From Christensenella sp. (lineage in GTDB: Bacteria; Bacillota; Clostridia; Christensenellales; CAG-917), in NCBI GenBank assembly GCA_022009775.1, contig CP091723.1, positions 1,178,001-1,242,000 of the forward strand: a DNA stretch of 64,000 nt, written 5' to 3'. This document shows, piece by piece, positions 38,604 through 47,363 of this stretch. The position numbers were made by a program, and so were the translations under genes. The first letter of the stretch is position 1, and each line of letters starts with the position of its first letter. Below the pieces are notes generated by a model. That model made no database searches. It had not been told where the DNA came from and saw nothing but the letters and a program-made list of their open reading frames with translations.

Positions 38604-38628
38604 TAAAACGAATAAAATATCAAAAATA

Positions 38629-38655
38629 AAACGGCAAGCGATTTGCTTGTCGTTT
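38629..38655 (+). terminator. Terminator after the CaCA antiporter gene
   Basis: Stem AAACGGCAAGC/GCTTGTCGTTT (one G-T pair) with a T tail. Confidence 0.8.
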
Positions 38656-38701
38656 TTTATTTACGGTTGCGAGTCGGTGAAGACGGCAAGATTTTATTTT
38701 G

Positions 38702-38818
38702 TCAATTCAAAGTGATATAAAACGTATATTCGGTTTCTTTGTCGACTTGTTCGTCGTCGGATACGTTGTCCATTTCGATTGCAATCGATTATACGATTTT
38801 CACAAGTAAATTTTCCAT
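38702..38818 (-). pseudogene. Possible tiny interrupted ORF divergent from the XRE gene
   Basis: Weak call. On the minus strand AAGGAG lies five bases before an ATG (38818) that opens MENLLVKIV, then an in-frame TAA at codon 10. The same frame continues SIAIEMDNVSDDEQVDKETE to a TGA at 38702, 39 codons in all. The strong ribosome site suggests a real small gene, broken or wrongly sequenced. Alternatively translation could start at the internal ATG (MDNVSDDEQ). It is divergent from the XRE gene at 38949 and shares its control region. No family recognised. Confidence 0.3.
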
Positions 38819-38890
38819 AATAACTCCTTGAAACTTTAAATACGCACAATACGAGTCGAACAACAAACCGTATCGATAAATAATATTTTA

Positions 38891-38941
38891 CTAGATATTT
38901 TATCCAATATAAAGACACTTTATCTAGTTTTGCGACATAAT
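38891..38941 (+). promoter_or_regulatory. Operator-like inverted repeat and promoter of the 38949 XRE gene
   Basis: CTAGATA (38891-38897) and TATCTAG (38921-38927) form a perfect 7-base inverted repeat 23 bases apart, over the -35 area. CATAAT (38936-38941) lies seven bases before the ATG, and there is no Shine-Dalgarno sequence. An autoregulatory site is plausible. Confidence 0.5.
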
Positions 38942-38948
38942 ACTTTAT

Positions 38949-39155
38949 ATGGATAAAAGATTCTGCGACAATTTGAAAGCCGTGCGCAAGCAAACGGGAA
39001 TGACACAAAAGCAAGTGTCGGTACATTTGGGCGTTGTCGAAAGTTGCTATGCAAACTGGGAACAGGGCAGGACAGAGCCTAGTATTTCGAGTTTGCGCAC
39101 GTTGTGCGAAGTTTTCGGCGTAACCGCCGACGATTTGTTGAACGGCGAAATGTAA
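38949..39155 (+). CDS. Small XRE-family HTH regulator, probably leaderless
   Basis: A 68-residue Cro/C1-type DNA-binding protein: MDKRFCDNLKAVRKQTGMTQ, then KQVSVHLGVVESCYANWEQG with the recognition helix, and VFGVTADDLLNGEM at the end. It is similar in size and plan to the XRE protein at 10.5 kb. No Shine-Dalgarno sequence precedes the ATG, and the -10 box is seven bases away, so the mRNA may start at or near the A of the ATG. An inverted repeat overlaps its promoter. A perfect palindromic terminator follows. Targets unknown. Confidence 0.85.
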   Translation: MDKRFCDNLKAVRKQTGMTQKQVSVHLGVVESCYANWEQGRTEPSISSLRTLCEVFGVTADDLLNGEM

Positions 39156-39175
39156 ATTATTTTGAATTTGTAAGT

Positions 39176-39202
39176 TAAAAAGCACGGCATGCCGTGCTTT
39201 TT
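39176..39202. terminator. Terminator after the 38949 XRE gene
   Basis: Perfect palindrome: AAAAAGCACGG joined by CAT-type centre to CCGTGCTTTTT; works on both strands. A second hairpin GGTGTAAA/TTTACACC at 39224-39250 may end the minus-strand thiamine pyrophosphokinase transcript. Confidence 0.85.
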
Positions 39203-39373
39203 TGCTTGAAAGGTTTTTGAAAGGGTGTAAACGATGAATTGTTTTACACCTTATATACAATCGGCGATTGCGTTTTATTGGCAATTTTGAAAAAAATCTC
39301 AAAAATTTTTATTTTTCCCAAAATAGCGCGATTTGCCGAATCGTTACGGTTTTGTACGAAGTGTTTCAAGTGG

Positions 39374-39978
39374 TCAGCGTTTGATATAGCGGAAGACGAA
39401 AACGCCGCCTGCTTTGACGTCGATACGGACTTTTCCGCCGAGAGATACGTTGCTAAGTCCGCGCGAGTCGTTTGATTTTAGCATGAGTTCGTCAAGTGGG
39501 TATTCGAGATTTTCCGAGTCGGTGACGATTGCGCTGCTGCCGTAGGGGGAGAATGGATATGGTTTCTCCCTTTTGCGTTGGCATATCGAATTTGCCTTCC
39601 ACGTAATAAATGTCGAGTCCGTCTTCTTCGGCTTTGACTTTCATGCCGAGCGTGCTTGCAAGGCGCATGATTGCGAGATTGCAAAGCACGTGGTCTATGC
39701 GACCGCCCGTCACTCCGTATATCGTAATTTCGTCGGCGTTCAACTCTTCTTTTGCGTAATACACGGCAAGTTCTCCGTCGCTGGCATTCTTGTGTGTGTC
39801 GTGTTCTACGATGGGAATATCCACGCCTTCGGGCTTTTGCATGGAGTCGAAATCGCCGAGTATGACGTCGGGCTCGACAGGGCATACGTTGAAGCCGCCG
39901 TCGCATGCGATGACTTTGTCTGCGTTGATTTTTTCGTTTGATCTGCGTACCGCAGTTTAGAATGATTGCAACTTTCAT
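39374..39978 (-). CDS. thiN: Thiamine pyrophosphokinase (two frameshifts), probably leaderless
   Basis: Converts thiamine to thiamine pyrophosphate with ATP, completing the salvage begun by the ThiT-like protein. Joining three frames gives 200 residues: MKVAIILNCGTQIKRKINAD, KVIACDGGFN, VILGDFDSM, HDTHKNASDGELAVYYA, the substrate motif YGVTGGRIDHVLCNLAIM, and the C-terminal GLSNVSLGGKVRID with GGVFVFRYIKR. One extra T at T6 (39929-39934) and one extra G at G5 (39545-39549) of the plus strand cause the breaks. The true stop is at 39374. There is no ribosome site, and TATAAT ends six bases before the ATG, so the transcript is probably leaderless. No TPP riboswitch precedes it. Confidence 0.88.
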
Positions 39979-39984
39979 GTCTTT

Positions 39985-40012
39985 ATTATAACACGGCTTT
40001 TTCCTATTGCAA
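39985..40012 (-). promoter_or_regulatory. Promoter of the thiamine pyrophosphokinase gene
   Basis: Minus strand: TTGCAA (40012-40007), 16 bases, TATAAT (39990-39985), six bases, ATG. Confidence 0.75.
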
Positions 40013-40182
40013 CCGATTGATAAAAATTGCCCGAACAACCGTTTATGTCACGCAACTCGACTTATAAAACGCTTTTTGTCGCAAAATAGCGAAAAATAAG
40101 GGAAAATGCCGCGCTTTTGGTATTGAAAAAAAATCCGTTTGCATTTATAATAATCTATTATAAGACTTTATCGGGGTGCGAT

Positions 40183-41106
40183 ATGCAAGAGTTCAAATTC
40201 AAAAGTTTTGACAACACCGAATTGTATTGTTATCTTTGGGACGACGTTGAGTCGCCCAAGGCTGTCGTTCAGCTTGTTCACGGCATGAGCGAGCACGCAG
40301 GGCGTTACGACGAATTTGCAAGGTATCTCAACAGCCGCGGCTACATCGTGTTCGGTGACGACCACCGTGCGCACGGCAGGACGGAAACGCCCGAAAATCG
40401 CGGTAGACACAAAGGCAATATCTTCAAAAAGACGCTTCAGGACGAGTTGTTCATAAGAGAGTGGCTCAAAGACCGCTACGACTTGCCGATTTTCCTTATG
40501 GGGCACAGTTACGGCAGTTTCCTTTCGCAAGCGTTTGCGCAGGAAGGCACGGACGTCAAGGCAATCGCACTCATCGGCTCGGGGCATATGCGCGCTCTGT
40601 TCACGCTGGGCAAAATCGCGGTGTTCCCCATTTGGCTCGTCGCAAGAAACTGGCGTCCGCGTATAGTCAACTGGGTGAGCGACAATATGCAGAAGTACAA
40701 GGGCGACGAAGGCAAGTTGCAATGGGCAAACAGCGTGAGAGAACGCAGAGAACAAGTGCTTTCAGACCCGTATTCGCACACGAGCATGAGCGTCAATTTC
40801 GACTATTATATGATGAAAGAGACGTCGAAACTGTACAGCAAAAAGGCGCAGGCAAAACTCAATCCCGCAACCGCAATCGGCATGTTTTCGGGGGATGCGG
40901 ACCCTGTCGGAGAAATGGGCAAAGGCGTGAAAAAACTCGACAAGATGTATCGCGCAAACGGTGTGAACACCGAACTTCATCTCTACAAGGGCGCACGTCA
41001 CGAAGTGTTTTACGACTGGTGTGAAAAAGAGATGCAAAAGGACGTTGCGGACTTCTTTGACAAATTTATCATATACAAGCAAACGAGCATAGACGAGCTC
41101 GTCTGA
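40183..41106 (+). CDS. Alpha/beta hydrolase, monoacylglycerol-lipase-like
   Basis: Serine hydrolase of 307 residues. HGMSEHAGRYDEFARYL is the oxyanion-region motif typical of the Hydrolase_4 (monoglyceride lipase/lysophospholipase) family. The nucleophile is S109 in LMGHSYGSFL. The acid lies in MFSGDADPVGEMGKG and the histidine in KGARHEVFYDW. There is no signal peptide, so it acts inside the cell, perhaps on membrane-derived monoacylglycerols. Start 40183 is preferred over the longer open frame because GGGGTG precedes it and the family starts there. A P1-type peptidase gene follows after 11 bases. Confidence 0.9.
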   Translation: MQEFKFKSFDNTELYCYLWDDVESPKAVVQLVHGMSEHAGRYDEFARYLNSRGYIVFGDDHRAHGRTETPENRGRHKGNIFKKTLQDELFIREWLKDRYDLPIFLMGHSYGSFLSQAFAQEGTDVKAIALIGSGHMRALFTLGKIAVFPIWLVARNWRPRIVNWVSDNMQKYKGDEGKLQWANSVRERREQVLSDPYSHTSMSVNFDYYMMKETSKLYSKKAQAKLNPATAIGMFSGDADPVGEMGKGVKKLDKMYRANGVNTELHLYKGARHEVFYDWCEKEMQKDVADFFDKFIIYKQTSIDELV

Positions 41107-41117
41107 ACGAGGCAAAT

Positions 41118-42065
41118 ATGAACGTTACAATTCCATACGGATTTAAGATAGGACATTATCAGGACGACTTCACGGGCGTCACCGTTTTGCTTGCAAAAAA
41201 GGGAGCGACGGGCGGTTGCGATTGTCGTGGAGGTGCGCCGGGGACGAGAGAAACGGACCTTTTGCGCAACGAAAAAATGATGCAAAAAATCAATGCGGTC
41301 GTGCTGTCGGGCGGCTCGGCATACGGGCTTGCATCAACTTGCGGTGTCATGGAATATCTCAAAGATCAAGGCATAGGCTACAAGACCATGGGCAAGATCG
41401 TGCCTATCGTTTGCGGCGCGGTGCTGTATGATCTAAATCAAAAGGAATATCACTATCCAACCGCGCAATACGGACTTTATGCGTGCAAAAACTCAGACAA
41501 AACCTCCGATTTCGGCAACATCGGCGCAGGAAAAGGCGCAACAGTAGGCAAAATACGCGGTCTAAAAAACGCATGCAAGAGCGGTATCGGCGCGGCGACG
41601 GTCAAGGTGGCAGGCGTCACGATTACGGCGGTTGTGGCTGTCAATGCTATGGGCGACGTTGTGGATGAGAGCGGCAAAATCATTGCCGGTGCAAAGTGCA
41701 AAAACGGCAACTTTATCGACACCGAAAAATGCCTTGCAAACGGCGAATTTGCAAAACTCTTGCTTGGCACAAACACAACGATCGGTTGTATTCTTACCGA
41801 TGCGAAACTCTCCAAAGTGGACGCAAACAGGCTTGCAAGCATATCCCATGACGGCATGGCAAGAGCCATTCGCCCCGTGCATACAGTATATGACGGCGAC
41901 ACGATGTTTTGCATGGCAAGCGGTGTAAAACCCGTTGTGAACATCACAATCCTCGAGTCCGCAACGGTGGAGGCAACCCGCCAAGCAATCGTCAACGCCG
42001 TGAGCGCAAGCTGCAAATACGACATCGTTTGCGACCTAGACGAAGAGCCGAGTTGCGATGAATAA
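41118..42065 (+). CDS. P1 family (DmpA/BapA-type) aminopeptidase
   Basis: N-terminal-nucleophile peptidase of family S58, known to release N-terminal D- or L-amino acids or beta-peptides. The 315 residues show GGCDCRGGAPGTRETDLL, the glycine-rich VLSGGSAYGLASTCGVMEYL, and GNIGAGKGATVGK. The self-cleavage site is GTNTTIGCILTDA, with the chain expected to split before Thr220 so that this threonine becomes the nucleophile. There is no signal peptide. It follows the lipase-like gene by 11 bases in one operon. The stop is followed directly by a repeat island. Substrate not predictable. Confidence 0.9.
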   Translation: MNVTIPYGFKIGHYQDDFTGVTVLLAKKGATGGCDCRGGAPGTRETDLLRNEKMMQKINAVVLSGGSAYGLASTCGVMEYLKDQGIGYKTMGKIVPIVCGAVLYDLNQKEYHYPTAQYGLYACKNSDKTSDFGNIGAGKGATVGKIRGLKNACKSGIGAATVKVAGVTITAVVAVNAMGDVVDESGKIIAGAKCKNGNFIDTEKCLANGEFAKLLLGTNTTIGCILTDAKLSKVDANRLASISHDGMARAIRPVHTVYDGDTMFCMASGVKPVVNITILESATVEATRQAIVNAVSASCKYDIVCDLDEEPSCDE

Positions 42066-42383
42066 TTAATAATTGCGCCCAAAACGAAAGCCTATTCGGA
42101 GCGTACTTATTAACGGAATGTGCCACTTCAAAGACGGAACACGAGCCGCAACGGCGGCGAGCCTTTGAGCGCCGAACTAGACGATTAGTACAAGCGACTG
42201 CGCCGTGTTGTTGGCTACTGCCTGGCACACAAAGCGCAGTGACATAATGAGTGAACGATACCTATTTATGTGAGTGCCGAATTCCCCTTTTGCAAACGAT
42301 GTTTTTTTGATAGAGAAATGTCATTATTTTTGCAATAGGGGAAAGCCCGAAGGGAAGGGGTAATGTTGCATTAAAGTGCACTG
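42062..42383. repeat. Repeat island, inverted relative to the 3.8-4.3 kb island
   Basis: CCTATTCGGAGCGTACTTAT and GACGGAACACGAGCCGCAAC (42090-42155) are the reverse complement of the unit at 4171-4236. TACAAGCGACTGCGCCGTGT (from about 42190) matches the complement of about 3990-4010. GGGGAAAGCCCGAAGGGAAG through TTGCATTAAAGTGC (42338-42381) matches the complement of 3823-3870. No gene is present. Confidence 0.8.
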
Positions 42384-42407
42384 CTAATCATTAATATAAA
42401 AGGTCTT

Positions 42408-43601
42408 ATGAACATAAGCATAATGATGAAACCCGCATCGTCAAATTGCAATTTGAGATGCAAATACTGCTTTTACAACGATCTGTCAAGCCACAGAGAG
42501 ATGCCTTCGCGCGGCATTATGAGTCAAGACACCTTGCGCAATATCTTGAAAAAGGCGTTTGATTTTGCAGACGATGACAAAGTGATGTTGTCCTTTCAAG
42601 GCGGCGAGCCGCTTCTTGCCGGCAAGGAGTTTTTCAAAAACGTGCACGCAATCATACGAGAACTCAACGTGCGCAAATGCCCCGTGTATATCGGCATTCA
42701 GACCAACGGCACGCTGATTGACGACGAGTGGTGCGGCATCTTCAAACGCGGCGGCTATCTTGTCGGATTGTCGCTTGACGGTGACGAAATTGCCGATTCG
42801 CTCCGCATAGACGCAAACGGCGAGCCGACTTTTCAGCGTGTGTTAGCGGCGGCAAAACTTATGCAAAAACACGGAGTGGAATTCAACATTCTCACCGTTC
42901 TCACAAAACAAGTGGCGCAACGCATAGACAGAATTTACGCGTTTTTCAAAAAGCAAGGGTTTAGACATCTTCAATTTATCCCCATGCTCAAACCCTTGCG
43001 CCTTGACCCAAACGGCAAGCCGATTTCCGCTTGCGAGTATTCCACGCCGTTCCCGAGCCGAAGAAGAAAACTACGTCATGAGCGGTGAAGACTATGCGTA
43101 TTTCTTGAAAAAGTGTTTCTCGCTGTATTTGAAGGACTTTGTGGACGGCAAGTATACGTCCATTCGCCAATTCGACAATTTTGTGCGCCTTGCTCACCAC
43201 GAGATTCCCGAGCAATGCGGCATGGACGGGCATTGCTGCCACCAATTTGTCATCGAAGGCGACGGCGAAGTGTATCCGTGCGACTTCTATTGCGTGGACT
43301 GCTACGACATAGGCAATATCAACGATACGGACTTTTTTGCCCTGTCAAAACATCCGATCGCCACGCAATTTATTAAAGAAAGCATGCAAATAGACGAAAA
43401 ATGCAAGGCTTGCAAATATTATGCCCTTTGCAAAAACGGCTGTAAACGCGAGCGTATCGACATCGACAAATGCGATGCCTACAAGCAATTTTTTCGCCTA
43501 CGCCTTGCCCCACCTGCAACGCATGAGCTGACGATTTTTTTTGGCAATGCGCCGACAAGGACAATGCGGCATTGTCACCACGAAATTTAGATTTGAAATA
43601 G
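42408..43601 (+). CDS. Anaerobic sulfatase-maturase-like radical SAM enzyme (three frameshifts)
   Basis: Radical SAM/SPASM enzyme that would oxidise the active-site Cys of a sulfatase to formylglycine. The radical SAM cluster is C14, C18 and C21 in SNCNLRCKYCFYND, followed by FQGGEPLL and LSLDGDEIADSLR. The SPASM part has CGMDGHCCHQFVIEGDGEVY, PCDFYCVDCYDIGNI and CKACKYYALCKNGCKRERI. Three breaks (C3 at 43052-43054, T6 at 43489-43494, and near 43525-43530) were joined. The corrected end reads AYALPHLQRMSDDFFWQCAD and gives 396 residues, standard for anSME. The Cys-type sulfatase at 23-25 kb is an obvious client. AAAGG precedes the ATG. Confidence 0.85.
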
Positions 43602-43609
43602 CAAAAAAG

Positions 43610-43642
43610 AAAAGCGCGGCGGAGATTATCCGCTGCGCTTTT
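43610..43642. terminator. Terminator between the anSME-like and clpB genes
   Basis: Stem AAAAGCGCGGCGGA/TCCGCTGCGCTTTT around a five-base loop; convergent genes on both sides. Confidence 0.8.
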
Positions 43643-43675
43643 CGGTTTGGAATGGGGGGAAATTATGTTGTTTGA

Positions 43676-46265
43676 TCAGTGTTTGGATGTGACGGTGATT
43701 TCGCCGTCTTTTGCGTCAACCACGATGGTGTCGCCTTCGTCCATGTCGCCTTTGAGAATTGCTCTTGCCACTTTGGTTTCGACATTGCTCTCGATATAAC
43801 GTTTGAGCGGTCTTGCACCAAAGGTCACGTCATAGCCGCCGTCAACGATAAGGTCTTTTGCCGCTTGGGTGACTTCGAGTTTGAGATTTTGTTTGTCGAG
43901 CCTCGATGAGAGTTTTGCGAGCATGATGTCGATGATCTTATACACGCTCTCTCTTGTGAGCGGCGTGAAGAACACGATGTCGTCAAGCCTGTTCAAAAAA
44001 CTCGGGACGGAAAGTTTGTTTGAGCAGTCCGTCGATTTCGTCTTTGGCTTGTTGCTTGATTTCGCCCTTGTCGTCGATGTTGTCGAGAATGACGCTGCTA
44101 CCAAGGTTTGAAGTCATGATGATGATTGTGTTCTTGAAATTGACCGTTCTGCCTTGGCTATCGGTGATTCTGCCGTCGTCAAGCACTTGCAGCAAGATGT
44201 TGAACACGTCGGGGTGCGCCTTTTCGATCTCGTCAAACAGCACGACAGAGTAGGGCTTTCTTCTCACGGCCTCGGTGAGTTGACCGCCTTCGTCATAGCC
44301 CACGTATCCCGGAGGTGCGCCGATAAGACGAGATACGCTGAATTTTTCCATATATTCCGTCATGTCGATACGCACGATATTGCGCTCGTCGTCAAACAGA
44401 TAGGACGCAAGCGTCTTTGCAAGTTCCGTCTTGCCAACGCCCGTCGGACCAAGGAACAGGAACGAGCCGATAGGTCTGTTTTCGTCGGATATACCCGCAC
44501 GAGAACGCAACACCGCTTCGCTCACCGCCGTGACAGCCTCGTCTTGACCGATGACTCTCTTGTGCAGTTCACCGCCCAAATGGAGCAGTTTTTCCTTTTC
44601 GCTTTCCATGAGCTTGGTGACGGGGATGCCCGTCCACTTTGCCACGATTTTTGCGATTTCGTCGGCAGTCACTTCGTCACGCAAAAGCGTAGTGCCGTTT
44701 GCACTCTTCTTTTCGGCTTCTTCCAGTTTCTTTGTGAGAGCGGGCATTTCGCCGTATTGCAGTTGCGCCGCCTTGCCGTAGTCGCCGTTGCGCTTTGCTT
44801 CTTCGATTGCGAGATTGACGCGGTCGATTTCGGCTTTGGTGTCTTGCACGCTGTTGATTTCCTTCTTCTCGTTTTCCCATTGCGCCTTCATCGCGTTGAA
44901 TTTGTCGTGCAGTTCGGCAAGTTCTTTCTTTATGGATTCGCGACGGTCAACGGAGAGTTTGTCCGTCTCTTTTTCAAGAGCCATTTCTTCGATTTCGAGT
45001 TGCATGATTTTGCGGCTTATCACGTCCATTTCGGTGGGCATGCTGTCGATTTCCGTTCTTATCATCGCGCACGCCTCGTCCACAAGGTCGATCGCCTTGT
45101 CGGGCAAGAATCTGTCGGTGATGTATCTGTCAGAAAGCGTCGCCGCCGCAACGAGAGCTTGGTCGTGAATACGCACGCCGTGGAAGATCTCGTATCTTTC
45201 TTTCAAGCCACGCAAAATCGCGATTGTGTCTTCAACGGTGGGTTCGTTGACCATGACGGGTTGAAAACGTCTTTCAAGCGCAGGATCTTTTTCGATATAC
45301 TTGCGGTATTCGTCAAGGGTGGTTGCGCCGATGCAGTGAAGTTCGCCCCTTGCAAGCATAGGCTTCAAAAGATTGCCCGCATCCATGCTGCCTTCGGTAT
45401 TGCCTGCGCCCACGATGGTGTGCAACTCATCGATGAACAGCAACATTCTGCCGTTTTGTTTCTTGATTTCGGTCAAGACGGCTTTGAGTCTTTCTTCAAA
45501 TTCGCCACGATACTTTGCGCCTGCAATCAGCGCGCCCATATCGAGAGCAAATATGTGTTTGTCCTTCAATCCCTCGGGCACGTCGCCGCGCACGATACGT
45601 TGCGCAAGACCTTCGGCAATAGCCGTCTTGCCGACGCCCGCTTCACCGATAAGCACCGGGTTGTTTTTGGTCTTTCTTGACAAAATACGGATTACGTTTC
45701 TTATCTCGTCGTCACGACCGATGACGGGATCGAGTTGTCCGCGGGATGCGCGTTCCACCATATCGTGACCGTATTTGTTGAGCACGTCGTAAGTGTCTTC
45801 GGGGTTGTCACTTGTCACTTTTGACGTTTTAACTTGCTTAACAGCATTGATAAAGTCCGCTTTTGTGAGTTTGCACTTTGCAAAAGCGTTTTTAAGAGCG
45901 GCGGACGGATTGTCGAGAATCGCTTGGAATATATGTTCCACACTCACGAAATCGTCGCCTTGATTCTTTGCGAGTTTCTCTGCCTGAGAGAGCATAAGGG
46001 CGCAATCTTGTGCAAGATACACTTCGCCTGCTCCGCTTCCCGTGACGGAAGAAAAGCCCGAGATAATTTTGTCTATTTCACGCAAAAGCGCAGGTGCGTC
46101 CGCACCGCATTTGGTGACGAGTTTGGGGATAAGCCCTTCATCGTCGCTCAAAAGCGCGTAGGCGATATGCTCCTTGCAAAGTTGTTGATTGTGTCTTTCA
46201 AGCGCGAGAGTTTGCGCATTGTTGATGGCGTCAAGAGCCTTTTTCGTATATTTGTTGGTGTCCAT
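43676..46265 (-). CDS. clpB: ClpB protein disaggregase (one-base frameshift)
   Basis: Hexameric AAA+ chaperone that rescues aggregated proteins with DnaK. The order of parts is standard: N domain ([20 protein letters not shown]), NBD1 with Walker [10 protein letters not shown] and [13 protein letters not shown], a long coiled-coil M domain (about 400-520), NBD2 with [14 protein letters not shown] and [20 protein letters not shown], and the C-terminal domain. There is no ClpP-binding loop apparent. The break is at A6 (43995-44000) on the plus strand; T5 in the coding strand gives [15 protein letters not shown] and 862 residues, the normal length. A CIRCE operator and consensus promoter lie upstream, so HrcA control is expected. 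Confidence 0.95.
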
Positions 46266-46316
46266 ATCAGCACCCCCTTTTTATGAATTTGTACTGGCAG
46301 TCTATTTTGTTGACTG

Positions 46317-46343
46317 TTAGCACTCTTGTTCTTCGACTGCTAA
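46317..46343 (-). promoter_or_regulatory. CIRCE operator (HrcA site) of clpB
   Basis: TTAGCACTC, nine bases, GACTGCTAA: the CIRCE inverted repeat with one mismatch from GAGTGCTAA in the second arm. It lies just downstream of the -10 box of the clpB promoter. Confidence 0.92.
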
Positions 46344-46370
46344 TTATATCACCGTTTGCGTATTTGTCAA
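46343..46370 (-). promoter_or_regulatory. Promoter of clpB
   Basis: Minus strand: TTGACA (46370-46365), 16 bases, TATAAT (46348-46343), abutting the CIRCE site. Confidence 0.8.
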
Positions 46371-46471
46371 GATATTTTATACAAGTTTTTCAAAAAAATT
46401 ATTGCCGAATTTTTGCAAAAGAAAACTCTTCCGAAAAGGAAGAGTCTTTGTTTGTTTTTATGGGTGGCAAA

Positions 46472-47050
46472 TCATTTCTTTACGAAGTAGTGGGGCACGA
46501 TCGGGCATGAGACGTATGAGAGAAATTCTTCCTGAGAGTATTTGCCTGGATTGTCTATGCACCAGAGCGCAGTGGACACCATTCCGCCGGCGATAAAACT
46601 TGACAAAACCTGCAACGGAAGTTTTATCTCGTAAGTGTCCTTATATTTTGAAAGTTGATATTTTATCGAGTGAGCAATGGAGTCCTGAATGGTGCTGACG
46701 ACCTTGCCGTTGCGATTGTTGCGGATTATGTTTGCGATGTGGTTGTGCTTGTCGAAGAAAAATTCGATTGCCATCGTCATAAGAGATGAAATCGTCTCGA
46801 TAGGCGTGGTGAGTTTCGTCTCTTTGTTGAATTTTTCGTAAAGTTCGTCTTTGAGTTCTTCGAGAGCGAAAGTAAGAAGATGATATTTGTCTTCAAAGTG
46901 TGCGTAGAAAGTGGCTCTGTTGACCATAGCGCGATTGCAAAGGTCAATGACGCTGATTTTCTCGATTGATTCTTCTTCCATCATATCGAGCAGCGTGTTG
47001 CTCAAAAGTTTTCTTGTGCGAATGATGCGCAAATCTTCTTTGTTCGTCAT
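46472..47050 (-). CDS. TetR-family transcription regulator
   Basis: A 192-residue regulator. The N-terminal helix-turn-helix is RTRKLLSNTLLDMMEEESIE then KISVIDLCNRAMVNRATFYA and HFEDKYHLL, the classical TetR_N pattern; the rest is an all-helical ligand domain with a TetR_C_7-like layout. Start 47050 is chosen because AAGGAG lies seven bases upstream; the open frame reaches back to 47110. It is divergent from a heterodimeric ABC exporter operon, an arrangement typical of a repressor of multidrug efflux that responds to the exported compound. The ligand is unknown. Confidence 0.9.
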   Translation of the reverse strand: MTNKEDLRIIRTRKLLSNTLLDMMEEESIEKISVIDLCNRAMVNRATFYAHFEDKYHLLTFALEELKDELYEKFNKETKLTTPIETISSLMTMAIEFFFDKHNHIANIIRNNRNGKVVSTIQDSIAHSIKYQLSKYKDTYEIKLPLQVLSSFIAGGMVSTALWCIDNPGKYSQEEFLSYVSCPIVPHYFVKK

Positions 47051-47235
47051 ATTTCGTCTCCTTATCCGCAATATAGTATACATTATTGCACAAAAGCACG
47101 ATTTTGTCAAGTTATCTATCGGTGTGTAATTATATCAAACACGCCGTTTGAAACAAAAAATCGACAGAAATTTTACGGAGAGAATTCTCACGCGCATATG
47201 CGTATGCGTTCGTGCGTTTTTAAGGTATTATTATA

Positions 47236-47257
47236 AATATTAAAATATTTTAATATT
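47236..47257. promoter_or_regulatory. Perfect 22-base AT palindrome in the tetR-ABC control region
   Basis: AATATTAAAATATTTTAATATT is self-complementary along its whole length and lies 22 bases before the -35 box of the ABC operon. It could be a TetR operator, but its A/T-only composition in an AT-rich region weakens the case. Confidence 0.35.
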
Positions 47258-47279
47258 AGAAAAAAAATTTTTATATCGA

Positions 47280-47308
47280 TTGACATTTGTATCGAAAAAT
47301 CGTAAATA
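47280..47308 (+). promoter_or_regulatory. Promoter of the ABC exporter operon
   Basis: TTGACA (47280-47285), 17 bases, TAAATA (47303-47308); GGGAGA precedes the ATG at 47364. Confidence 0.65.
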
Positions 47309-47363
47309 AAATATATATCATTTATTTTGACAAAGGATTCGCATAGAGCGAATCGGGAGAAAT

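Noticed and set aside
44154..45680. 508-codon plus-strand open frame across clpB
   Set aside because: Antisense shadow of clpB; no ribosome site and no protein-like features.
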